A DNA stretch of 6,669 nt, from the NCBI GenBank assembly GCA_003507475.1, contig DNVQ01000017.1:1-6669 (forward strand). Reading direction: 5' to 3'. The translations under genes were made by a program, and so were the position numbers. The stretch is from Candidatus Moraniibacteriota bacterium (GTDB lineage Bacteria > Patescibacteriota > Minisyncoccia > Moranbacterales > UBA9337). Below are positions 1-5,764 of this stretch, piece after piece (positions within the stretch are counted from its first letter, which is position 1; each line of letters starts with the position of its first letter). Below the pieces are notes generated by a model. That model was not told where the DNA came from. It ran no database searches and worked only from the letters and a program-made list of their open reading frames with translations.

Positions 1-77
1 AAATAGTTTTTCCAATAACTGCTTTGGGCGTTTGCTTTTGGCGCCAATAAAAAAACCAGGACGAAAAACCCTAGCAC
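1..77 (-). CDS. Partial secreted protein, N-terminal Sec signal peptide (runs off left edge)
   Basis: Reading leftward, the frame with codons starting at 98, 95 ... 77 ... 5 gives LKIKRIF, then the hydrophobic stretch VLGFFVLVFLLAP, then KANA-QSSYWKNY. This is a typical signal peptide: basic n-region, hydrophobic core, and an A-N-A cleavage site before QSS. The rest of the protein lies outside the window, so its function is unknown. The start is odd. The natural signal-peptide start would be codon 98-96, but that is TTA. The only conventional start codon near the n-region is GTG at 77, which would drop the basic residues. An ATG at 148 opens a reading frame through a run of nine G that is out of register by one. 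The gene may therefore start at GTG, be phase-variable, be broken at its 5' end, or carry a homopolymer sequencing error. I am fairly sure of the signal peptide and unsure of the start. Confidence 0.6.
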   Translation of the reverse strand, partial: MLGFFVLVFLLAPKANAQSSYWKNY

Positions 78-111
78 AAATATTCTTTTTATTTTTAAAT
101 TATCTCTTAAG

Positions 112-120
112 CCCCCCCCC
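112..120 (-). repeat. Homopolymer run of nine G (minus strand) before the signal-peptide gene
   Basis: Nine consecutive C on the plus strand. On the coding (minus) strand the run lies between ATG 148-146 and the signal-peptide codons. With nine G, the frame from ATG 148 reads MKKNNLKNIWGGA and stops at 109-107. With ten or seven G it would continue into the signal peptide. Such runs are prone to slippage in vivo and also to sequencing error. Confidence 0.85.
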
Positions 121-163
121 AGATGTTTTTGAGATTATTTTTTTTCATATTTATTTTTTCTAA

Positions 164-181
164 CCCCTCCCTACCCTCCCC
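164..181 (-). other. Predicted G-quadruplex motif
   Basis: On the minus strand this reads GGGGAGGGTAGGGAGGGG, four G-runs with loops of 1, 2 and 1 bases. Short loops of this kind are known to favour stable parallel quadruplexes. It lies 16-33 bases upstream of ATG 148, in what would be the leader of the leftmost gene. It shares bases with the hairpin at 175-194, so the two folds exclude each other. Confidence 0.6.
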
Positions 182-194
182 TTCAAAGGGGAGG
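175..194. other. GC-rich hairpin (9 bp inverted repeat)
   Basis: CCTCCCCTT (175-183) is the exact reverse complement of AAGGGGAGG (186-194). The two-base gap means the innermost pairs would open into a loop. No T-run follows closely on either strand, so it is not a clear intrinsic terminator. It lies between the ORF6N cassette and the signal-peptide gene. Confidence 0.6.
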
Positions 195-215
195 AGGAGA
201 TGCGGGTTGTTTTTA

Positions 216-270
216 TTTTATAAAGTTAGTTAAATGTAGCTTAATTAACATGGAAAATTAGGTGTGCAAA
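216..270 (-). repeat. Direct repeat, left copy (55 bp), flanking the ORF6N gene
   Basis: Matches 888-944 along its whole length with one substitution (G262 against A936) and a 2 bp indel (TT 919-920 absent here). The match stops sharply: 215 against 887 and 271 against 945 differ. In the right copy this sequence is the immediate leader of the ORF6N gene, ending at its ATG. Here it leads to no gene start: the corresponding place is followed by TAA on the minus strand. Confidence 0.9.
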
Positions 271-285
271 AATATTGGTTCTTTT

Positions 286-323
286 AAAGGCTCAACCTTA
301 AAAGCCCCCAAGGTTGAGCCTTT
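286..323 (-). terminator. Strong hairpin after the ORF6N gene, probable terminator
   Basis: A perfect 14 bp stem joins 286-299 and 310-323 (AAAGGCTCAACCTT and its complement) around a 10-base loop, beginning 12 bases past the ORF6N stop. Its 3' side on the minus strand ends in TTT and is followed by mixed A/T rather than a clean T-run. Termination is therefore likely but not textbook. The stem is symmetric enough to work on either strand. Confidence 0.55.
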
Positions 324-335
324 GAATTTGGAAAA

Positions 336-887
336 TTATTTTTTCATTTCTCCAAATCCAATTATTTTAAGTTCCTTATCTTTGGGGTCAATCATAATGA
401 GTTTATTTATAATCTTAAAGATAGTATCAAAATTGGATTTATTTTCTTTTTCCATTTTTTCAATTTTATCGCGTAACTCTTTATGAGTAGACAAAAGTTT
501 TCGCATTCTCGTAAACGTTCGCATGATTTGAATGTTAACTTGAATAGCCCTATTACTATTAAGTACACTAGAGAGCATGGCTACGCCTTGCTCGGTAAAA
601 ACAGATAAAGGTTTTCTTAATCCCATTTTATCGCTATTGGAAGTCACAATTTGTGACTTCCAATTTAGCATCTCTTCTTGGCTAAGCTTAAACATAAAAT
701 CCTCTGGAAATCTTTTTATATTTCTCTTAACTGCTTGATTAAGCACCTTTGTCTCTACATCATAAAGCACAGCCAAATCGCGGTCAAAAATAACCTTCTC
801 CCCACGGATAAGATAAATTTTCCCAATTATTCTTTCATCTGGAATAATAGCTATTGATTTTTTGTTTTTAGTTGAAGATAATTTCAT
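336..887 (-). CDS. ORF6N-domain protein (KilA-N/ORF6N family, putative DNA-binding)
   Basis: A protein of 183 residues. Residues about 15-105 match the ORF6N domain: IPDERIIGKIYLIRGEKVIF, DRDLAVLYDVETKVLNQAVKRN, RFPEDFMFKLSQEE, and the signature VFTEQGVAMLSSVL at about 96-109. A lysine- and glutamate-rich, probably coiled-coil segment follows at about 134-150. ORF6N was named from phage and viral proteins and is common in small bacterial genomes; a DNA-binding role is assumed from the family, not shown. I chose the ATG at 887. The frame stays open to an ATG at 1001, but those 38 codons run through a direct repeat and palindromic DNA and do not look like the family. No Shine-Dalgarno is visible. 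The gene fills the space between two direct repeats, has its own promoter-like sequence in the right repeat, and contains a perfect 29 bp palindrome at 636-664. Confidence 0.88.
   Translation of the reverse strand: MKLSSTKNKKSIAIIPDERIIGKIYLIRGEKVIFDRDLAVLYDVETKVLNQAVKRNIKRFPEDFMFKLSQEEMLNWKSQIVTSNSDKMGLRKPLSVFTEQGVAMLSSVLNSNRAIQVNIQIMRTFTRMRKLLSTHKELRDKIEKMEKENKSNFDTIFKIINKLIMIDPKDKELKIIGFGEMKK
636..664. repeat. Perfect 29 bp palindrome inside the ORF6N gene
   Basis: ATTGGAAGTCACAA, a central T (650), then TTGTGACTTCCAAT: both 14-base arms are exact complements. It encodes residues 75-84 (NWKSQIVTSN), within the ORF6N domain. It could form a 14 bp mRNA hairpin or a cruciform, or be a site for a dimeric DNA-binding protein. 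Its role is unknown. Confidence 0.9.
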
Positions 888-944
888 TTTTATAAAGTTA
901 GTTAAATGTAGCTTAATTTTAACATGGAAAATTAGATGTGCAAA
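888..944 (-). repeat. Direct repeat, right copy (57 bp), leader of the ORF6N gene
   Basis: Partner of 216-270. Its left edge abuts the ATG of the ORF6N gene (885-887) exactly. It holds the promoter-like hexamers described separately. Recombination between the two copies would delete or excise about 670 bp including the whole ORF6N gene. Confidence 0.9.
916..943 (-). promoter_or_regulatory. Putative promoter of the ORF6N gene
   Basis: On the minus strand: TTGCAC (943-938), a 16-base spacer, then TAAAAT (921-916), five of six to the -10 consensus. Transcription would start near 909, giving a leader of about 20 bases to the ATG at 887. The -35 match is weak. In the left repeat copy the 2 bp deletion changes the -10 to TAATTA. 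Confidence 0.35.
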
Positions 945-1009
945 TAGAGATGAGACTCCCCATTTGTCTTCGCGAACGATAGGTCGAGCGACGGAATTCA
1001 TTGCATCTC

Positions 1010-1112
1010 AAATGTAGAGACGAGGCAGTGCCAGCTTCACTGAGCTCAAGCGAGGCGAGCCTCGTTTCTACGATGTAAATCTGAGACGCGATAAATCGAC
1101 GTCTCTACATTT
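1010..1112. repeat. Composite palindromic element just downstream of the ATPase gene
   Basis: The ends form a perfect 13 bp inverted repeat: AAATGTAGAGACG (1010-1022) and CGTCTCTACATTT (1100-1112). Inside are two adjacent palindromes. One joins 1014-1026 with 1059-1071 (12 of 13) and holds smaller stems 1026-1030/1038-1042 and 1051-1055/1060-1064. The other joins 1073-1077 with 1106-1110, GAGACG 1083-1088 with 1100-1105, and CGAT 1089-1092 with 1095-1098. The outer arm can pair with either partner, so the folds compete. The element begins two bases past the ATPase stop codon and is visibly richer in GC than the genes around it. No transposase or coding frame is inside. It may end or stabilise the ATPase transcript, or be a non-autonomous intergenic repeat. 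Confidence 0.8.
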
Positions 1113-1114
1113 AT

Positions 1115-3832
1115 TTAGCGAGTTCTCTTTTTTCTCACACTTTCAAAAATATAAACTGCCAACGTCGTAAGACCCACTACTAGCCAATCTTGCCAAACAA
1201 TCGGACTTAGGCGCAAATATTTTTGGAAAAAAGGAAGATACAAAAAAGCCAATAAAATTCCAAAAGAAATAAATATTGAACCGATTGCAAATTTATTTTT
1301 GAAAAATCCCAATTCAAAAGGAGTCAATTTTTCACTTCGAGATTGCAAAAGATTAGCCATTTGGCTCATGGCCAAAACTGCATAAGTAACAGCTGTGGAT
1401 TGGATATATAGCAAACTATTTTCATCAAAAGCCTCTCCCCATTTCCAGCCTCCGCGCATCATCGACCAAATAAAAGCAGAAATAGCGCCTACAGCCATAA
1501 TGATTCCCAGATACATTATGCGGCGAAACCTCCTCCAGGTCATTATCGAGCCACTAGAATTTTTGATTTTTTTATTCATTCCTTTTTCAGCTGGCTCCAA
1601 GCTTAAAGAAAAGGAGGGCAACACATCAGTCGCCAAATCAATAGATAAAATTTGAACCGCAATAATAGGAGAAGGAATTTGCAAAATTACTCCAAATATT
1701 ATCGTCAATAATTCACTGGCGTTAGAAGTAAAAACATAATGAACAAACTTTTTTAAATTTCCATAAATCGTTCGCCCCTCCCTTATTCCTCGCACGATGG
1801 AAGTAAAATTATCATCCAATAAAATCATATCCGAAGCCTCTTTGGAAACATCAGTTCCAACTATCCCCATAGCAATTCCCACATCCGCCTTTTTTAAAGC
1901 TGGCGCATCATTCACGCCATCTCCCGTCATGGCAATTATCTCATTGTTTTTCTTTAAAATTGTGGCAATTCTAAGTTTTTGTTCTGGGGCAATGCGGGCA
2001 AAAACAATATCTTTTTTAATAATTTTTTTATAAATCTCATCATCACTTAACTCATTCAACCTCTTTCCATTAATTACCTCGTATTCCTCTTCATCTCTAA
2101 TTAAATTGATTTTTTTAGCAATAGCACTAGCGGTAATTTCATAATCCCCCGTAATCATCACGACTTTAATGCCCAATTGTTTACATTCTTCTATAGCTAG
2201 AGCCACATCAGCGCGCGGAGGGTCAATCATAGCCATCATTCCCACCCACGTCAGACTCTTCTCAGCTTCCTCTAAATATTTATCCTCACTTACATCTTCT
2301 AAATTGCGGTAAGCAAAAGCCAGCACGCGCAAAGCTTGGGCTGACATATCATTGTACATACTTTTAATTTTATTTTTATCCTCTTGGGCAAAAGGTAAAA
2401 TTTCATCATCAACTTTTATAAAATCACACAAATCAATCATCACATCAGGCGAGCCCTTTACCATTGATAAAGTTTGAGCATTTTTATAAACCACACTCAT
2501 TCTCATTCTATCTGAAGAAAAAGGATTTTCTGTAATTTTAGTTTCACCAATTTCATAATAATTTTCCTTGGGATTGAATTTTTCTCCCGCTACAATAATT
2601 GCGCCTTCAGTCGGATCACCCACTACTGTTCGCACACCTTCTTTAATAACTAAACTAGCATCATTACAAAGAGTCCCGATGCGAAAAAGTAATTCTAAAT
2701 TTTTTATGCTCGAGGGATTAACTACTTTATTGTCTAACGAAAAATGTCCCTCTGAAGAATACCCCACTCCGCTTACATCTACAGATTGATTGTTTATCAC
2801 TAAATTAGTAACAGTTAATTCATTTTTGGTAATTGTTCCCGTTTTATCACTGCAAATTATCGAAACTGAACCAAGGGTTTCCACTGCGTTTAATTTCTTA
2901 GCCAAGACGTTATGCCTCAGAAGTCTCTTCATGCCTAAAGAAAGAGCCACTGAAATAGCAGCAGGTAAACCTTCTGGCACCACTGAAACGGATAGCGCTA
3001 GAGCGAAAATAAAATTATGATAAAGAGACATTCCCAAGTAATGCCCCACAATCATTATTGCCAAACCTATTAGCAGGGCAAAAATAGTAACTAGTCTCCC
3101 CAAAAGACGCATCTGCTTTTGCATTGGAGTCATGGTTTCTTGCATCTCTCCGGTCAGATGGGCAATTTTTCCTAATTGAGTATTTGCTCCAGTTCCGGTA
3201 ACGATAAATTTCCCCTCTCCGCGAATAACAGTCTCACCCATAAAAAGCATATTATCAATATCTGCAAGGGGAATATTTTTGCCTTCTAAGATTTTAGCTG
3301 ATTTACTTTCCGGAGCAGATTCCCCGGTGAAGATAAAACTGTTTACCTTAAAATCATAACTCTCTACGATATATCCATCGGCCGGCACCCTATCGCCTGC
3401 CACCACAAAAACCACATCTCCCGGTACGATAAGTCGAGCATCTACTTCTTGCTTTTTGCCATCGCGAATAACCTGAGTTTGATCGGTAGTTAATTTCTTT
3501 ATGCTATCTAAAATTTTCTCCGCTTTAAATTCCTGGAGAAATCCAATAATTGAATTTATGCCAACAATAATTAAAATAATAATCACATCTCGATACTCTC
3601 CAAAAACAAAAGCCAATCCAGCGGCTACCAATAAGATCCAGACCAATGCATCATTAAACTGATTAAGCGCTAACTTAAACCAACGCCAGTTTTGTTTTTT
3701 ATTGAGTTGATTTTTGCCATATTCTCCAAGCCGTTCCTTAATTTCATTTTTAGATAATCCACTCAAGCAAGATGTTTTAAATTTATTTTCAATTTCTTTT
3801 AAGGAAAAAGTATAATACTCTCGACTACTCAT
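1115..3832 (-). CDS. P2-type cation-transporting ATPase (Ca2+-type / P2A-like)
   Basis: A complete 905-residue P-type ATPase, the usual length for bacterial P2 pumps. It couples ATP hydrolysis to cation export across the cytoplasmic membrane. In order: the cation-ATPase N-terminal domain (about 5-75), M1-M2 (about 60-100), the actuator domain with TGES at 169-172, M3-M4 with PEGLP at 286-290, the phosphorylation motif DKTGT with catalytic Asp329, the nucleotide-binding domain with KGSPD at 459-463, DPPR at 537-540, TGD at 561-563, the hinge TGDGVNDAP at 636-644, and M5-M10 to the end. M5 has SNASE (703-707) and M6 has DLATD (732-736). PEGLP is SERCA-like, but Asp732 stands where SERCA has Asn796 and Na+,K+-ATPases have Asp. 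Ca2+ is the best guess, not certain. All catalytic motifs are intact. The start at 3832 has no Shine-Dalgarno; a TATAAT lies about 30 bases upstream. The gene has its own promoter region and is probably not in the operon at 4089-6669. Confidence 0.95.
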   Translation of the reverse strand: MSSREYYTFSLKEIENKFKTSCLSGLSKNEIKERLGEYGKNQLNKKQNWRWFKLALNQFNDALVWILLVAAGLAFVFGEYRDVIIILIIVGINSIIGFLQEFKAEKILDSIKKLTTDQTQVIRDGKKQEVDARLIVPGDVVFVVAGDRVPADGYIVESYDFKVNSFIFTGESAPESKSAKILEGKNIPLADIDNMLFMGETVIRGEGKFIVTGTGANTQLGKIAHLTGEMQETMTPMQKQMRLLGRLVTIFALLIGLAIMIVGHYLGMSLYHNFIFALALSVSVVPEGLPAAISVALSLGMKRLLRHNVLAKKLNAVETLGSVSIICSDKTGTITKNELTVTNLVINNQSVDVSGVGYSSEGHFSLDNKVVNPSSIKNLELLFRIGTLCNDASLVIKEGVRTVVGDPTEGAIIVAGEKFNPKENYYEIGETKITENPFSSDRMRMSVVYKNAQTLSMVKGSPDVMIDLCDFIKVDDEILPFAQEDKNKIKSMYNDMSAQALRVLAFAYRNLEDVSEDKYLEEAEKSLTWVGMMAMIDPPRADVALAIEECKQLGIKVVMITGDYEITASAIAKKINLIRDEEEYEVINGKRLNELSDDEIYKKIIKKDIVFARIAPEQKLRIATILKKNNEIIAMTGDGVNDAPALKKADVGIAMGIVGTDVSKEASDMILLDDNFTSIVRGIREGRTIYGNLKKFVHYVFTSNASELLTIIFGVILQIPSPIIAVQILSIDLATDVLPSFSLSLEPAEKGMNKKIKNSSGSIMTWRRFRRIMYLGIIMAVGAISAFIWSMMRGGWKWGEAFDENSLLYIQSTAVTYAVLAMSQMANLLQSRSEKLTPFELGFFKNKFAIGSIFISFGILLAFLYLPFFQKYLRLSPIVWQDWLVVGLTTLAVYIFESVRKKRTR

Positions 3833-3863
3833 AATTTTTTAAAATAATTAGCATCATATTTTC

Positions 3864-3869
3864 ATTATA
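3864..3869 (-). promoter_or_regulatory. Putative -10 (TATAAT) of the ATPase gene
   Basis: A perfect TATAAT on the minus strand, about 31 bases before the ATG at 3832. No good -35 is found at 16-18 bases. It overlaps an imperfect inverted repeat, CATCATAT (3852-3859) with ATACGATG (3869-3876), 7 of 8 paired, which could be an operator. Confidence 0.45.
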
Positions 3870-3946
3870 TACGATGTTAACTTTAAAAACTATGCCCCTA
3901 TAATTAGCACTCACTTTTTTCCAAAGATAAAATAAAATATAGTCTT

Positions 3947-4078
3947 CTGTCTTTGCGAGTTGGTACTCCGACGTGGCAATCCAGAATTACATTTTTCCTA
4001 GACTCCTGCCCGCCAGTGCCAGGCTATGGCAGGCGGGGCCACGCAATTTTTGAGTACAAAAATTACTCGCAGAGACGG
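3947..4078. repeat. Nested palindromic intergenic element downstream of the permease gene
   Basis: Successive arms pair inward: 3947-3960 with 4065-4078 (12 of 14, the mismatches being G-T type), GTACTC 3963-3968 with GAGTAC 4052-4057, CGTGGC 3972-3977 with GCCACG 4038-4043, CCCGCC 4009-4014 with GGCGGG 4032-4037, and TGCCA 4017-4021 with TGGCA 4027-4031, closing on a five-base loop. It is GC-rich against an AT-rich background and begins about ten bases past the permease stop. No coding frame is seen. The 256 bp gap 3833-4088 holds only this element and the ATPase promoter region. It may act as terminator or transcript stabiliser for the operon upstream; no T-run follows the GC-rich core. Confidence 0.75.
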
Positions 4079-4088
4079 AGAAAAATAA

Positions 4089-5051
4089 TTACAGTATCCA
4101 GTTAAAAATGTAACCGATTAAAATCATCCCCGAGGCTGTAACTCCAAAAAAAGCTACCAATAATTTTAATTTAATTACTTTTTTTAAAATCAAAGCCTCC
4201 GGCAAAGAAAGTCCCACAATCGCCATCATAAAAGCCAAAGCTGTTCCAATGGGAATACCTTTATCAATTAAAGATTCAATAATCGGGATTACTCCACTGG
4301 CATTAGAATAAAACGGCACCGCTAAAATTACTGCCACAGGCACAGCCAAGGGATTACTTTTGGTTATATATTTTTCAAAAAATCCTTCTGGTATATAGCC
4401 ATGAATCATTGCCCCCAGCGCCACTCCAGCCAAAACATAAGGCATAATTTTTTTAGAAATACCCCAAGCTTCTTTTGAAACTGTTTTTAAAACTCCAACA
4501 GAAAATTTATTTTTTTTATTTTCAACATTCACGCCACCACGTGTTTCAAATTTCCAGACGAACTCCTCCACATATTTTTCCATTTTTAATTTTCCCAAAA
4601 CCCAGCCGCCCAGCATTCCAATTAAAATTCCTGCACCTAGATAAAATAAAGTAATTTTCCAGCCGAATAGCCCGATAAACATCGCCACTGCAATTTCATT
4701 AACCAGCGGAGAAGTGATTAAAAATGCAAAGGTTACTCCCAAGGGAATGCCCGCTTTTAAAAATCCTACAAAAAGCGGAATCGATGAACAAGAACAAAAG
4801 GGCGTGATGGCTCCAAAGATTGTCGCCATAAAATAATCCAAGCCGAAAAATTTATGGCTAACCAAAAAATCTCTCAATTTTTCAATCGGCAGATAATAAC
4901 GCAAAACACTCATAAAAAATGTAATCATCAAGAGAAGAAAAATTATTTTAACACTATCATAAACAAAAAAGTTAATCGCTTCTCCCAAGCGACTCTGCGG
5001 ATATAAATTTAAAATTGCATAGACTAGCCAATCGGAAAATTGTTGTATCAT
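4089..5051 (-). CDS. ArsP/DUF318-type permease (PF03773-like)
   Basis: An integral membrane protein of 320 residues with about eight hydrophobic segments in two halves. The first half has the family's Cys-Ser cluster TPFCSCSSIPLF (83-94; Cys86, Cys88) and TSPLVNE (113-119). The second has PFYSNASG (246-253) and VGLSLPEALILKK (279-291). The loop between the halves (about 153-200) is hydrophilic. Members of this family export organoarsenicals (ArsP) or have been linked to other metal efflux; the paired cysteines are thought to bind the substrate. The substrate here is not known. Its start overlaps the stop of the ArsG-like gene as ATGA, so the two are translated together. It is the last gene of the operon, followed by a palindromic element. 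Family assignment is firm; the arsenic role rests on the neighbours. Confidence 0.9.
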   Translation of the reverse strand: MIQQFSDWLVYAILNLYPQSRLGEAINFFVYDSVKIIFLLLMITFFMSVLRYYLPIEKLRDFLVSHKFFGLDYFMATIFGAITPFCSCSSIPLFVGFLKAGIPLGVTFAFLITSPLVNEIAVAMFIGLFGWKITLFYLGAGILIGMLGGWVLGKLKMEKYVEEFVWKFETRGGVNVENKKNKFSVGVLKTVSKEAWGISKKIMPYVLAGVALGAMIHGYIPEGFFEKYITKSNPLAVPVAVILAVPFYSNASGVIPIIESLIDKGIPIGTALAFMMAIVGLSLPEALILKKVIKLKLLVAFFGVTASGMILIGYIFNWIL

Positions 5052-5764
5052 AGATTTATGAGATATTTAATAAGATATTGTAAATAATAAATTCCAGTTA
5101 GTAGAAAAACAGTTGCCACACCATAGCGCATTATTTTTTCTATTTTTCCAAGGGCATTATAAATCTTGCTTATTTTACCCACGCTAAAAGCCAAAAGAAA
5201 AGAAAAAATAATCACTGGTAATCCCGTTCCCAAAGCAAATATCGGAGGCAACAATAAACTCTCATTTGAATTAAAAATCATTGGAACAAGCACTCCAAAA
5301 AACAATACTCCACTATAAGGACAAAAAGCTAAAGCAAACAACATTCCCAATATCAATGCCCCCACATATCCCTTACTCGCCAGCCAGCTTTTTAGTTGTT
5401 CTACTTTTTGATTATTGCCGCCAAAATTAATCTTAATCACTCCAAACATAATAAGACCAATAAGGATAAGAATTATGCCCAAAACTTTATCACCCCAACC
5501 TTGAAAAATTTTAGCAATCTCAAATGAGGAAAAACCGAAATAAATTAAAATAGCCAAAAATGTATAGCTGATAGCCCTCCCTAATGTATATACTAAGCCA
5601 CTCATAAGCGTATGCTTGGCGGTTTTTATTTCCTTGGAGATATAAGCGATGGCAGTAATATTGGTCGCCAAAGGACAAGGACTGATAGATGTCATGATTC
5701 CCAAAGCAAAAGCTGAGACTAAAGGAATGTTATATTGGTCAATTAAAACATTAAGAAATTCCAT
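5048..5764 (-). CDS. CcdA/DsbD-like membrane protein, ArsG-type permease family
   Basis: A protein of 238 residues with about six membrane segments, the size of CcdA-type proteins. It carries SPCPLATN at 28-35 (Cys30) and AFCPYSG at 146-152 (Cys148). These match the two membrane cysteines that CcdA/DsbD proteins use to move electrons from cytoplasmic thioredoxin to partners outside. The SPCPLATN form and the operon context resemble the family annotated as ArsG 'aromatic aminobenzylarsenical efflux permease'; that name is a family label and its transport role is not shown here. The start overlaps the upstream thioredoxin-fold gene by 14 bp and the stop overlaps the permease start by 4 bp. With both cysteines kept, a role in thiol-disulfide exchange with the upstream protein is at least as likely as transport. 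The TGA stop shows that TGA is not recoded in this organism. Confidence 0.88.
   Translation of the reverse strand: MEFLNVLIDQYNIPLVSAFALGIMTSISPCPLATNITAIAYISKEIKTAKHTLMSGLVYTLGRAISYTFLAILIYFGFSSFEIAKIFQGWGDKVLGIILILIGLIMFGVIKINFGGNNQKVEQLKSWLASKGYVGALILGMLFALAFCPYSGVLFFGVLVPMIFNSNESLLLPPIFALGTGLPVIIFSFLLAFSVGKISKIYNALGKIEKIMRYGVATVFLLTGIYYLQYLIKYLINL

Noticed and set aside
262..486. Plus-strand open frame of 74 codons
   Set aside because: It lies across the terminator hairpin and antisense to the ORF6N gene, and its product is low-complexity and resembles no known protein.
216..944. Phage or integron attachment sites
   Set aside because: There is no integrase or tRNA gene in the window, and the repeat doubles as a gene leader. 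The repeats are reported only as direct repeats.
888..1001. N-terminal extension of the ORF6N protein to the ATG at 1001
   Set aside because: It runs through the direct repeat and palindromic DNA and has no ORF6N-like residues. The ATG at 887 gives the normal start of the domain.
1395..3020. Plus-strand open frames opposite the ATPase gene
   Set aside because: They are antisense shadows of a full-length, motif-complete ATPase gene.
1010..4078. The palindromic elements as insertion sequences or CRISPR
   Set aside because: Neither contains a transposase frame, clear target duplication, or regularly spaced repeats.
5048..5051. TGA recoding (as in some CPR lineages)
   Set aside because: The ArsG-like gene ends at its usual length on TGA in an ATGA overlap, so TGA is a stop here.
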